NCBI RefSeq assembly: GCF_013141825.1
Contig: NZ_RZNH01000012.1
Span: 1 to 64,000, forward strand
Reading direction: 5' to 3'
Length of the DNA: 64,000 nucleotides
DNA from: Marinifilum caeruleilacunae
Lineage (GTDB): Bacteria; Bacteroidota; Bacteroidia; Bacteroidales; Marinifilaceae
Part shown: positions 54,574 through 63,637 of the stretch, one piece after another
How the letters are laid out: each line of letters opens with the position of its first letter
Position numbering within the stretch: position 1 is the first letter of the stretch
The notes under the pieces: generated by a model
Database searches by the model: none
Told to the model about the DNA's origin: nothing
The model's input: only the letters and a program-made list of their open reading frames with translations
Position numbers and translations under genes: made by a program

Positions 54574-56943
54574 TTAATTTTCAATTTTTAGTTCTTCGGC
54601 AAGTTTTAATACATCCTTCTCTTCTTTCCCATTCTTTACCTTCACACGTATTGCTCTTAAACCATACACACCTTGTAAATCTTCCAGTGTGTGATATTCG
54701 ATCTGATCTTCGAAATAACCAGCTGCAATCAAATACTCTAAATAACGCTGATATTCGGCCATTTCTTTCTCCTGGCTGAAGATAATAGCCAGCATTCCCG
54801 GTTGGGTCAATCGCTCGTCGGTTCCCTTAATTTTGGCCTTATCGATTCGCTTCTTCACAATTTCGTAGCGAATGTTATAGGCTCCATCTACATCAAACTT
54901 CTTCTCATCCTGGCGGAAACGAATGGCCAAAGGCTGACTGTGCACAAGAATCAGACCTGTGGTATCCATAGGAATAGGCAACGATTTCTTCAGATGATCT
55001 GTTTTGCGAGCCAATTCAGCACTTACGATCAATTGCCACAATCTTAAATTCTTTAAATAAATTCTGTCGAAACTTAAGTTATTTGCAATGCTTTCGCCAA
55101 TATAAATATTGTGCTCAACACCGTCTGTTCGGTATTTTTCGAAGTAATGAGGGAACATGCTTTGCGCTTTTTCCTCTTCCTGTTCCAGGTAGCTGGTAAC
55201 ACAGTCGTTAATAATTCCCAGGCTATCCTCAAAATCTTTTCGGCGTTTGTACACCAAATTCAATTCTGGATTGATATTGCTCTTGTAGTTGGCAATGGTT
55301 TGTGTCACCTCATCTCCGTTTTCTTCGAAATGCGGGAAAAGCGGCTCCACTTCGTGTCGGATAAAATTCAAAACATTCATTTCATCGCCCGACGATAAGC
55401 CCTTTTGAATCCCATCTTTAAAATAATCGATCTTATAAATCAACTGATCGTAAATAGGCATCGCCTTAATTTCATTCACTTTGGCAACAACATTACGAAC
55501 TAAATCGAGTTGTTCCATTAAGTCGTCCTGAATGGTTTGATTTCTAATTACCGATGAATGACGAACATCAATGGCACCATAAAGCGGAAATACATTTGGA
55601 AAAACGATCTCCTCCATTTGAGAAGTTTCGTTTCTCTCTTTCTTTAATAACAGGTTCGAAGCTGCTTGTGAGAATCGCCACTCAACACTTGGATGAATTG
55701 CAGTACATTCTTCTTTGATAATGGCTTCGATTCTATTTTGGAGTTCCTCGCTTGTTCTTTGTATTGCGATTGAAAATACTGGAATAATATCTTTGATTAT
55801 ACGAAGTTTCGAGAAAGTAATATCATATGCCTTGTTCGACCCCAACTCCATTACGCCAACCAACTCGTCGTCGTTATATAGCGGAACAATAGCGATATTC
55901 CTAATTCCTTCGTCCAACAATGCTTTTTCAACATGATTTGGATTCTCTTTTTTTGAAAGATCGTTTACCAAAACTGGCATGCCCTGCATTCCGGCTTCTT
56001 CGTACATGGTTCCCCTGTAATCTTCACATCTAAAACGATCGGCATCAAGAAATCCATGCCAAAAGTCCGATGGATTCTCAACATTTCCCTGGTTCATTCC
56101 AAGGGCAATAATTCCCAATTTAAGATTTGGCAATTCTAATAAAGAACGCACATTTTGCTCCAGCTGATTAAAATTATTCCTGTTAATGATGGATGATTTT
56201 TCCAGTAATTGCGATTTCAATGAAGAGATCACTTCAATTTGGCTCACATCCACATATCTAAATGGAAGAAATCCCGAGAATTTGAATTTATCCAGCGGAA
56301 GGGTTTCCAACCAGAAATCCATATTCATTGGGTCGTTAATCATCTTATGCAAATCCTCTTCGCTAACCTGTGGCAGCTTTCCTGTATATGAAATATCAAT
56401 ACATGATTTATCGAACTCAAGCTTGTAATACTTCACCAGATCGTTCAGCTTATCGGTTACTTTATACATGAACAAGTATCCAAGGCCAAGCTCAAAATTG
56501 TAAAATCTTTTTAAAATCATCGAGTAGGCATAGAACAACATGCTAAAGGTTTTAAAGCATTTATCCTGTTCCTTTTGCTCTACCATCTCTACGGTTAAAT
56601 TCTCATTCCCATACAGTTCAAGGTACTTGGGTGTAAAGTAAAAGTTCTGGTCATCAAAAGGAGTTGCAACCACTCCAATTTCTTCGCGATACTGCACAGG
56701 CGTAAAGAAGTAACTCATGAGTACATGAATTTCATCTTTATACTTTTCAATATCCTTGATATTAAAGTCGACTTTTGCCAATTCTGGTTTTTCTTCCACC
56801 AGCTTTAAAATGGCTTCTCCCTGAATATCAAGCGATCCATTTAATGTTTTATGCTCTTTTAGTTTGTTGATTAGTGGTACAAAACTAAGCGACTTTTTAA
56901 ATGGAACTTCCTCTATACTAAGCTTTAACCGATCCAGTTTCAT
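54574..56943 (-). CDS. Large GAF-domain protein of unknown function
   Basis: A 789-residue cytoplasmic protein. A GAF-like ligand domain occupies about 290-415, with ALLDEGIRNIAIVPLYNDDELVGVMELGS; the flanking 280 residues on the N-side and 370 on the C-side are not familiar and are rich in helix. There is no kinase, cyclase or HTH. It stands 26 nt upstream of the patatin-barrel gene and may share its transcript. Its length and soluble nature suggest a sensor or scaffold; the function is unknown. Confidence 0.75.
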   Translation of the reverse strand: MKLDRLKLSIEEVPFKKSLSFVPLINKLKEHKTLNGSLDIQGEAILKLVEEKPELAKVDFNIKDIEKYKDEIHVLMSYFFTPVQYREEIGVVATPFDDQNFYFTPKYLELYGNENLTVEMVEQKEQDKCFKTFSMLFYAYSMILKRFYNFELGLGYLFMYKVTDKLNDLVKYYKLEFDKSCIDISYTGKLPQVSEEDLHKMINDPMNMDFWLETLPLDKFKFSGFLPFRYVDVSQIEVISSLKSQLLEKSSIINRNNFNQLEQNVRSLLELPNLKLGIIALGMNQGNVENPSDFWHGFLDADRFRCEDYRGTMYEEAGMQGMPVLVNDLSKKENPNHVEKALLDEGIRNIAIVPLYNDDELVGVMELGSNKAYDITFSKLRIIKDIIPVFSIAIQRTSEELQNRIEAIIKEECTAIHPSVEWRFSQAASNLLLKKERNETSQMEEIVFPNVFPLYGAIDVRHSSVIRNQTIQDDLMEQLDLVRNVVAKVNEIKAMPIYDQLIYKIDYFKDGIQKGLSSGDEMNVLNFIRHEVEPLFPHFEENGDEVTQTIANYKSNINPELNLVYKRRKDFEDSLGIINDCVTSYLEQEEEKAQSMFPHYFEKYRTDGVEHNIYIGESIANNLSFDRIYLKNLRLWQLIVSAELARKTDHLKKSLPIPMDTTGLILVHSQPLAIRFRQDEKKFDVDGAYNIRYEIVKKRIDKAKIKGTDERLTQPGMLAIIFSQEKEMAEYQRYLEYLIAAGYFEDQIEYHTLEDLQGVYGLRAIRVKVKNGKEEKDVLKLAEELKIEN

Positions 56944-57178
56944 AATTCAATATTTTTCCCCGATTTCAAACTACTAAAGTAGTTGTTTTTAAAATGCTTT
57001 GAAAGCAGACAAAGTCAAACTGCCGACATTTAAAGCATTTTTAACAAATTAAAGATACAAAAGACTAATTAACAAGTAAAGCGGTGGGAATCTAAAGCAA
57101 AAATCGGTAAATGGAATTTCCCCATAGGTAAGTTGTAAAACAGTTTGTTCCTGTTTTTACAAAGTGCGAGAACGGAAG

Positions 57179-57214
57179 TAAAATTCCCCGCATGACAGTA
57201 TGCAGGGAATTTTA
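57179..57214 (-). terminator. Hairpin after the hybrid kinase gene
   Basis: TAAAATTCCCCGCAT and its near-complement (57179-57193, 57200-57214; one G-U in the minus strand) form a stem ending in a U-rich arm, 29 nt past the kinase stop. No long U-run follows, so terminator strength is uncertain. Confidence 0.65.
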
Positions 57215-57242
57215 TTCAAAGGGCAATATTATTTTTTTCAGA

Positions 57243-60215
57243 CTACTGCAGGTAGGTTTTAAGTTCGATTACCACCTTATCGAAACCGCCAATCTGTTTC
57301 TCAATTAGCTCAATATCGAAGGATTGAATGGCCAGGTCTAAATCCTTACAGTAATTATCGAGTATAATGCATGATTTTTTAAAGGCGAAATCAGACAAGT
57401 TTTTACTAAAGTCTTCAATTTCGTAGATAATCAAATCATTTTTAATCTTCTTCCAATCGGTAATGAATTTTGATTCTAGGCCTTCAATAATTTCAGGCAA
57501 TGCAGCAATGCATTCTCCCGAAAGTTTCACCTCATCTTCGATAATTTGGGCATCCTCGGCATTTAGGTATTTAATTTTCATAAACCTCTTCAGCACAGCG
57601 AAAACATCTTTTCTGAATACAGGTTTTTGTAGGTATTCATCGAAAAGTTTATGAATTCGTTCCAACTCATCATTCATAATTGAAGCGGTAAATGCCACTA
57701 CAGGAATATGGTTCCATTCCGGATTATTACGGATCACTTCGGTAGCATCGTAGCCATTCATCCCTGGCATCCTGATATCCATAAAAACAATATCTGGTTG
57801 CTCGGTTTCCATGATTTCAATGGCCTGTTCACCACTTTCAGCCTCAAGGAAGGTTACATTATCGAACTCTATAATTCGTTTCAATACCAGGATATTGAAT
57901 TTTAAATCGTCTACAATTAATATTTTACAAGGTTCAAGTACAAAATCGTTCAGCTCTTTTGCTTTTTGATCTTCTTCAGCCGACACCTCGGCAATTTTTA
58001 CATCCTTAAATTTGATTGTAAATTTCGAACCTCGCCCAACTTCACTCTTCAGGCTAATTTCTCCATTCAATTTCTTTAAAAGTCCGCCTACAATGGTTAA
58101 TCCTAGTCCTGTTCCTTCGTAATATCGGTTACTCTGACCACTTTGCTGGGTAAAAGCTTTAAATACATCCGCCTGCTGATCTTCCTTAATCCCAATTCCG
58201 GTATCTTCTACACTTAAAATTAAATTAATTGCATTTGGATCTGATGTTTTGGCAGCTGATACAGAAACATGAATAAATCCTTTCGAGGTAAACTTAATGG
58301 CGTTTCCAACCAGGTTGAACAAAATTTGGTAAAACCTGACCTCATCCATGTAAATGTACATTGGAACTGAGGAATCGACACTAATATTAAATGCCAGGTT
58401 CTTAGCTTCCAGCTTTTGTTTGAAAACCTGTTTCATTTGATTGATTACCACCTTACATTGCATCGGTTCCAATTCGATATTCATTTTTCCCGATTCAATT
58501 TTGGATAAATCCAGAATATCATTGATTAAAGCCAGTAGGTTTCTACCACTTGTCATGATGGTATGCAGATAATTCTTATGCTGTGGATTCTCAACATTGG
58601 AGTGCAACCATTCACTAAATCCTAGAATGGCGTTCATTGGAGTTCTGATCTCGTGAGACACGTTGGCCAGAAATTCCGATTTTGCTTTAGAAGCCTGTTC
58701 TGCCTTGTTTTTAGCGATTTGAAGCTGCTTCTCGTTCTCTTTAATTTCACTCACATTTCGTACAATAACAAGTACTTCGGTTGAATTTAGCTTCACAAAG
58801 CGGGCTTCGAAATACTGCATTGTATCGTGATGAAAGCTACTAAAGTTGAACTCAAAATTGCCTTTTACAATACACTCTTCAATAGATGAAATGAATGAAT
58901 TGCTTAAATCTTCTGACAAAACATCTATAATCGAGTTGACCTCTGGTTGATTTAATTTTTCGAAGATACTTACATCGCATCTCGACTTGTATGATATTAC
59001 AGTTCCTTCTCTGTTCAGTCTAAGTATTTCATCAGGAATAGAATCAATAATTCCCCTGTTCTCCTTTTCGCTGATTACCAAATCGGTCTGAATCCTATGT
59101 CTTAAAAAAGCTGTAGAAATGGTGCTGCTTACTGTTCGAAGCAATTCAATTTCAGATTTGGTCCATTGGTGATTGGAATCGCATTCATCAAAACCAATAA
59201 ATCCGAAAATGTTACCAGATTCAATCAGTGGCAATACGATAATTGATTTGATTCCCTGGGGTTCTAAAATTAATCTGATGTCTTCAGGCAATTGCTCAAT
59301 TTTATCAGAATAAACAATTCCCTCTTCCTTTAAAAGTTTCTTCCAGGAAGGAATTTCACTGTATGGAATTTCTTGTAGTTCGTGAATTTGAGATTCAATA
59401 CCATCGTTACACCATTCGTATGTATTGCTGGTACTTAAACCATCGGCGCTATCTTCGAACAAATAAACACGGCTTACTCCCGTATGTTGTCCAATAATTC
59501 TAACTGCTTCGTTTGTATTTGATTCGAAATCAGAAATAGAATTGTAATTCACCGATATTTCGGTTAAGATTTCCTGCTGTTTCAGATTCCTTGCAATTTC
59601 AAGTTCATTTCTTCTGCGTTCGGTAATGTTGTGAGCCACAATAATAATTTCATTAAACTCACAATTGTTGCTTGAGATTACATCATCGGTAAGTCCGGCA
59701 AGAAAACATCGTTTCAGATCACAGTTTTTGCAACGATCTTCGGTAAATTGAACATTTACCCTCACCCATAGTATATTTTTCTGACCAGTAATAATGGGCA
59801 GATCGAAATAGCTAATACACTTGTTTCTCAGAAATTGTCGGGCAAAATATTTAAAGATTTTACTTCGGTAATCGCGAGGGATAAAATTAAGTACCCTCTG
59901 ACCCAAAAGTTCTTCTTTCGACTGCCCCATAATGGTACTGGCAATTTGGTTTACAAACACAATTTCGCCACGTAGATTTACCTTACAGATAATGTCGGTA
60001 ATACTCTCAACCAAAGCATAATACTCCTGTTCCGTATCGAAGAGTTTTTGTGTTCTCTCCTCAACCAAATGCTCCAGGTTATTATTCAAACTTTTAAGTT
60101 GCTGGTTCGATTCATACAATTCCAACGATTTTTCTTCCAGCAGTTTTTCAGCTTGTTTACGGGCCAATCTTTCCCGCTCTATCTTCTTTAATAACAGGTC
60201 CGTTTCTTTGCTCAT
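57243..60215 (-). CDS. Hybrid sensor kinase (PAS-GAF-PAS-HisKA-HATPase-REC) paired with H-NOX
   Basis: A 990-residue soluble kinase. A coiled coil (about 15-60), a PAS domain (65-200), a GAF domain (about 215-375), a second PAS-like domain (385-490), HisKA with His521 in NVSHEIRTPMN, an ATPase domain with GTGLGLTIVGG, a receiver with FMDIRMPGMN and a helical tail of about 90 residues. The first PAS carries Cys162, Cys165, Cys170 and Cys185, perhaps for metal. No membrane spans. It begins 2 nt after the H-NOX gene, so NO sensed by H-NOX would act on this kinase. The tail lacks a clear phospho-transfer His. Confidence 0.88.
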   Translation of the reverse strand: MSKETDLLLKKIERERLARKQAEKLLEEKSLELYESNQQLKSLNNNLEHLVEERTQKLFDTEQEYYALVESITDIICKVNLRGEIVFVNQIASTIMGQSKEELLGQRVLNFIPRDYRSKIFKYFARQFLRNKCISYFDLPIITGQKNILWVRVNVQFTEDRCKNCDLKRCFLAGLTDDVISSNNCEFNEIIIVAHNITERRRNELEIARNLKQQEILTEISVNYNSISDFESNTNEAVRIIGQHTGVSRVYLFEDSADGLSTSNTYEWCNDGIESQIHELQEIPYSEIPSWKKLLKEEGIVYSDKIEQLPEDIRLILEPQGIKSIIVLPLIESGNIFGFIGFDECDSNHQWTKSEIELLRTVSSTISTAFLRHRIQTDLVISEKENRGIIDSIPDEILRLNREGTVISYKSRCDVSIFEKLNQPEVNSIIDVLSEDLSNSFISSIEECIVKGNFEFNFSSFHHDTMQYFEARFVKLNSTEVLVIVRNVSEIKENEKQLQIAKNKAEQASKAKSEFLANVSHEIRTPMNAILGFSEWLHSNVENPQHKNYLHTIMTSGRNLLALINDILDLSKIESGKMNIELEPMQCKVVINQMKQVFKQKLEAKNLAFNISVDSSVPMYIYMDEVRFYQILFNLVGNAIKFTSKGFIHVSVSAAKTSDPNAINLILSVEDTGIGIKEDQQADVFKAFTQQSGQSNRYYEGTGLGLTIVGGLLKKLNGEISLKSEVGRGSKFTIKFKDVKIAEVSAEEDQKAKELNDFVLEPCKILIVDDLKFNILVLKRIIEFDNVTFLEAESGEQAIEIMETEQPDIVFMDIRMPGMNGYDATEVIRNNPEWNHIPVVAFTASIMNDELERIHKLFDEYLQKPVFRKDVFAVLKRFMKIKYLNAEDAQIIEDEVKLSGECIAALPEIIEGLESKFITDWKKIKNDLIIYEIEDFSKNLSDFAFKKSCIILDNYCKDLDLAIQSFDIELIEKQIGGFDKVVIELKTYLQ

Positions 60216-60217
60216 AC

Positions 60218-60754
60218 CTACTTCTTAATGGTAAATAATACTTGGCTTTGATCTTCGCTTAGGAATTCTTTCGAAATACTTGCATTCTCGTTGAAATATT
60301 TCATGCAACCTTGTATTAAACCTTCGGCAAAATCAGACATTTTTCGTTTAGAAGTATACACCAACTCCAAAAATTCATCTGACCTGTTTTTTACTTCTAT
60401 TCGAGGCAATTCAGCTTCCGGATATAATTTTAGAACCTGAACATGAATGGTATCTTCTACTCTACATAAAAAATCGAACGCATTTTCATAACCTAGTATC
60501 AATTCTTTATAGGCATTCCCAAAAACGCCAAAAACGTACTCACCATAGGCATAAAATAATTTTGAAACAGGGATATTGGTTTTGGCACTAAGTTGTCCAA
60601 CCAGCGCAAACATTTCTTCGTGAGAATAGGTTCCAACCGAAGTATAAACCCCATTGCTAGGTAAGTTTGTATTTTCGATAATGTGGTCAACAGTTTCGTA
60701 GCCGAACTCTTTTTCGACCATCTCAAGAAATTCACAAAAAACAAGTCCTTTCAT
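60218..60754 (-). CDS. H-NOX heme nitric-oxide sensor
   Basis: A 178-residue heme protein of the H-NOX (heme NO/oxygen-binding) family. The proximal ligand is His104 in DTIHVQVLKLYP and the YxSxR heme-propionate motif stands at Tyr133-Ser135-Arg137 (YTSKR). The position of the distal Tyr that stabilises oxygen in Thermoanaerobacter-type proteins (five residues after the Arg) is Phe142 here, so an NO-only sensor is inferred. It is 2 nt from the hybrid kinase and cotranscribed with it, the usual H-NOX/kinase pair. Confidence 0.9.
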   Translation of the reverse strand: MKGLVFCEFLEMVEKEFGYETVDHIIENTNLPSNGVYTSVGTYSHEEMFALVGQLSAKTNIPVSKLFYAYGEYVFGVFGNAYKELILGYENAFDFLCRVEDTIHVQVLKLYPEAELPRIEVKNRSDEFLELVYTSKRKMSDFAEGLIQGCMKYFNENASISKEFLSEDQSQVLFTIKK

Positions 60755-60984
60755 ATGCAGTAGATAAATTTAAGTAGTATTCGTAGTCGTTGCCAGTCGA
60801 TAAAATTTGGCAATAAATCAAATGATACGTAAGAAGCCAAACATGGTTTTAAAATATGCTGTATTTTACTAAAAAAAAAGCCTGTTTTTTAAGAACCCTT
60901 GCGCTCTTCTAACGTATCAAATCATATTAGCTCCAAAAGAGCAATAACAAATGACTACTTAAAATTTAAATTTACGATAAGCCT

Positions 60985-62112
60985 ATGGAATTTAACATTC
61001 CGGGAAAAACCCCGACTGTTTTAGTTGTTGATGATAATCCCAACAACCTAAAAATTGTTGCTCTAACTCTTAGAGAGTTGAATTTTAAAATTGTAATTGC
61101 CACCAATGGTAAGGATGCATTAGACCTTGTTGAGAGAACCAAACCAGATTTGATTTTATTGGATGTAATGATGCCGGAAATGGATGGTTTCGAAGTTTGT
61201 GAAATTCTAAAATCGAAGGAAGAAAATAAGAACCTGCCAATCATTTTCCTTACGGCAGTTGGCGAAAAATCTAAAATTGTAAAAGGATTTGAATTGGGAG
61301 GTGTCGATTACATTACCAAGCCTTTTAATAAAGAGGAGCTGATTATTCGTATCAAAACACATTTAGAGTTGAAATTTACCCGCGATGAGTTGCAAACCAC
61401 TACCGATCATCTAAGCGAACTAAACGAACTCAAAGACAAAATGTTTTCGGTTATTGGGCATGATTTACGAGGTCCGTTGGGAAATATAAAAATGACTCTT
61501 GATCTTTTATCGAAAGGATTATTCGAATACAACAGTGAGGATTACAAAGAGACAATGTCTACCCTGGTTCAGTCGAGCGAAGAGGTTTCTGAATTGTTGG
61601 AGAATCTATTGGGATGGGCAAAATCGCAAAGTGGAATTTTGAAATATCACCCAGAAGACATTGCCATTAATAACCTGATAGAAAGCACCTATTTCATGTT
61701 TAAAGGGAATTTAACCCATAAGAACATCAGCTTTGAGCCTAGTATTCAGGACAATTTAAATGTGAATACAGATGCCTACATGCTGAAAATGATATTGAAA
61801 AATGTAATGTCGAACGCCATTAAATTTACACACGAAGGAGGAAATATTCGTGTGAGTGCAGAAGCCAATAATGGAGACATTAACATTTCAATTAGCGATA
61901 ATGGAATTGGTATTTCTTCTGAAGATATTCCAAAACTTTTTGATGAAAAAGAGCATTTATCGACCTATGGAACAAATGGTGAGGCCGGTAGTGGTCTGGG
62001 ATTAAAGGTAGCCAATAGTTTTGCCACCAATATGGATGGTAAAATTGATATAAAAAGTAAGCCTGGTGAAGGCTGTACAATCACACTCAAATTACCAGTG
62101 AGTAAAAATTAA
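60985..62112 (+). CDS. Receiver-histidine kinase (REC-HisKA-HATPase)
   Basis: A 375-residue soluble protein. An N-terminal receiver (VVDDNPNN, Asp60 in LLDVMMP, KPF near 112) is joined by a short coiled segment to HisKA with His159 in VIGHDLRGP and an ATPase domain with GSGLGLKVANS. No membrane spans. It is divergent from the H-NOX operon over a 230-nt intergenic region, so it is a candidate partner that could be phosphorylated by the hybrid kinase. It ends at a strong terminator. Confidence 0.88.
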   Translation: MEFNIPGKTPTVLVVDDNPNNLKIVALTLRELNFKIVIATNGKDALDLVERTKPDLILLDVMMPEMDGFEVCEILKSKEENKNLPIIFLTAVGEKSKIVKGFELGGVDYITKPFNKEELIIRIKTHLELKFTRDELQTTTDHLSELNELKDKMFSVIGHDLRGPLGNIKMTLDLLSKGLFEYNSEDYKETMSTLVQSSEEVSELLENLLGWAKSQSGILKYHPEDIAINNLIESTYFMFKGNLTHKNISFEPSIQDNLNVNTDAYMLKMILKNVMSNAIKFTHEGGNIRVSAEANNGDINISISDNGIGISSEDIPKLFDEKEHLSTYGTNGEAGSGLGLKVANSFATNMDGKIDIKSKPGEGCTITLKLPVSKN

Positions 62113-62120
62113 TCAGACAA

Positions 62121-62149
62121 AAAACCCCGAGCCTACAACTCGGGGTTTT
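62121..62149 (+). terminator. Terminator after the receiver-kinase gene
   Basis: AAAACCCCGAG and CTCGGGGTTTT (62121-62131, 62139-62149) with a 7-nt loop, 8 nt past the stop codon. Confidence 0.92.
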
Positions 62150-62335
62150 CTATCTATGAAAAAACAGGCCTTAAGGCCCAACTGGATAAACAGTTTAATT
62201 TTGAACTTACAAGACTATAACAGCTAAGTTTGAAAAAGGGGTGACAAAAGTTTATTTTTTTTTCAATTTATTTTGAAAACATGAAGTCTAAAACACCTCC
62301 TTTCCTTCACATTCATGCGTTTTCACCATAAAAAA

Positions 62336-62358
62336 AGGACATGCATTAAGCACGTCCT
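62336..62358 (-). terminator. Terminator after the family 2 glycosyltransferase gene
   Basis: Arms AGGACATGC and GCACGTCCT pair in minus-strand RNA with one G-U and are followed by a run of U from 62329-62335. It lies 44 nt past the gene's stop. GGCC palindromes stand nearby at 62167-62178 and 62371-62382. Confidence 0.8.
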
Positions 62359-62402
62359 GTTTAGAGACTAGGCCTTTTGGCCAGTATCAACACATAATTT
62401 TT

Positions 62403-63590
62403 TTATCCTCGTTTGGCTCGTTCCCATTTTACCGATTGATTTCCTTTCATGTATCTTCTGAATCCAAGGTATACCGATAAATTCATGATAAAGAAATAGT
62501 AAGGAACAAAGAGCGCTTTGATTTTAATTCTACGATTTTCTAAAAACCAGCCAATTAGGGCAGCCGAATAAAACGCGACTTGTCCATAAAACAGCAGGGT
62601 GTAAATGTTTTCAGGGTTCATACCCGAATTGTAGGCCAATGCAAAATTCATTGGTAAAATAAATAGCAATAACAATGGCGTTAATGTCCATCTAAGTACC
62701 CTGTGCGAAATGTACTGGAAAGACAAGGTTCCATATTTAAACGGATTTAATAGTGGCGATAAGCGAACAACAGACTGAATGCCTCCCGCCGAAATTCTTA
62801 CCTTTCGTTTAAGTTCTTCTTTTACGTTGGCCGAAGCGGTTTCTATTGCATAAGCATTGGGGTTGTACTGAATAGTATATCCAGACATGGCTACACGCAA
62901 TGAAATGATAAAATCATCGAGCAATGTATCTTTTTCAACCTCTTGCCAAAGTTCGGTTCTGATGGCAAACAGTTCACCTGCTGCACCCACTACCGAATAC
63001 CATTCGGCATCCCATTTTTTTAGAGTCGACTCATATTTCCAATACAGCCCTTCTCCTGCACCAGCTGCAGCATCGGCATTTTTCTGGTAGATTCTCTTTT
63101 CTCCCGAAACACAACCTACTTTAGGATCTTTAAACAGGTTTACAATTTCCTGAATTGAATCTTCGCCCAGGTTGGTGTTCCCATCCGAAAAAATAACAAT
63201 CGGAGTTTTTACGAATTGCATTCCACGATTCATGGCACCAATTTTACCTCCTCTGGCATTTTCATGATAAACTTCTACTCCTTCATACGTTCTAAGCAAA
63301 TCGGGAGTTCCGTCATCCGATCCATCGGTTACCCAAACATGCTTCACCTTTTCTTTTGGGTAGTTTAAACTAAATGAGTTCTTCACTTTTTCGTCAACAT
63401 AGTCCTTTTCGTTGTAGGCTGCTACAAAAAGTGTTACCTCTGGTTCATAATCTTGGTTGCCTGTAAACTTTTTCTTCAGACCGAATAATCTTCTCAATTT
63501 TACGATCAGGAATAATAGAATTCCATATCCCAAATAGGAATAAAAAATGATAAACAATGCAATCCAAAATAATATTTCGATAGTCTTCAT
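62403..63590 (-). CDS. Family 2 membrane glycosyltransferase
   Basis: A 395-residue processive-type GT2. An N-terminal span (about 5-30) leads into a GT-A catalytic domain with VWVTDGSDDGTPD, the metal-binding FSDGNTN and an acceptor-side DDFIISLR; RKVRISAGGIQSV is in the QxxRW-like position. Three spans follow (from about 290). Members make or extend extracellular polysaccharides. It is 47 nt downstream of a family 4 glycosyltransferase, so both likely serve one surface polysaccharide. Confidence 0.87.
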   Translation of the reverse strand: MKTIEILFWIALFIIFYSYLGYGILLFLIVKLRRLFGLKKKFTGNQDYEPEVTLFVAAYNEKDYVDEKVKNSFSLNYPKEKVKHVWVTDGSDDGTPDLLRTYEGVEVYHENARGGKIGAMNRGMQFVKTPIVIFSDGNTNLGEDSIQEIVNLFKDPKVGCVSGEKRIYQKNADAAAGAGEGLYWKYESTLKKWDAEWYSVVGAAGELFAIRTELWQEVEKDTLLDDFIISLRVAMSGYTIQYNPNAYAIETASANVKEELKRKVRISAGGIQSVVRLSPLLNPFKYGTLSFQYISHRVLRWTLTPLLLLFILPMNFALAYNSGMNPENIYTLLFYGQVAFYSAALIGWFLENRRIKIKALFVPYYFFIMNLSVYLGFRRYMKGNQSVKWERAKRG

Positions 63591-63637
63591 AAGTAGTAGA
63601 TTTAAGTCAATTTATTCTGCGTAAAATATTTAGAGAA

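Noticed and set aside
57243-57500. Hpt phospho-transfer domain at the end of the hybrid kinase
   Set aside because: The last 90 residues are helical but contain no His in the expected HxxKG-type setting.
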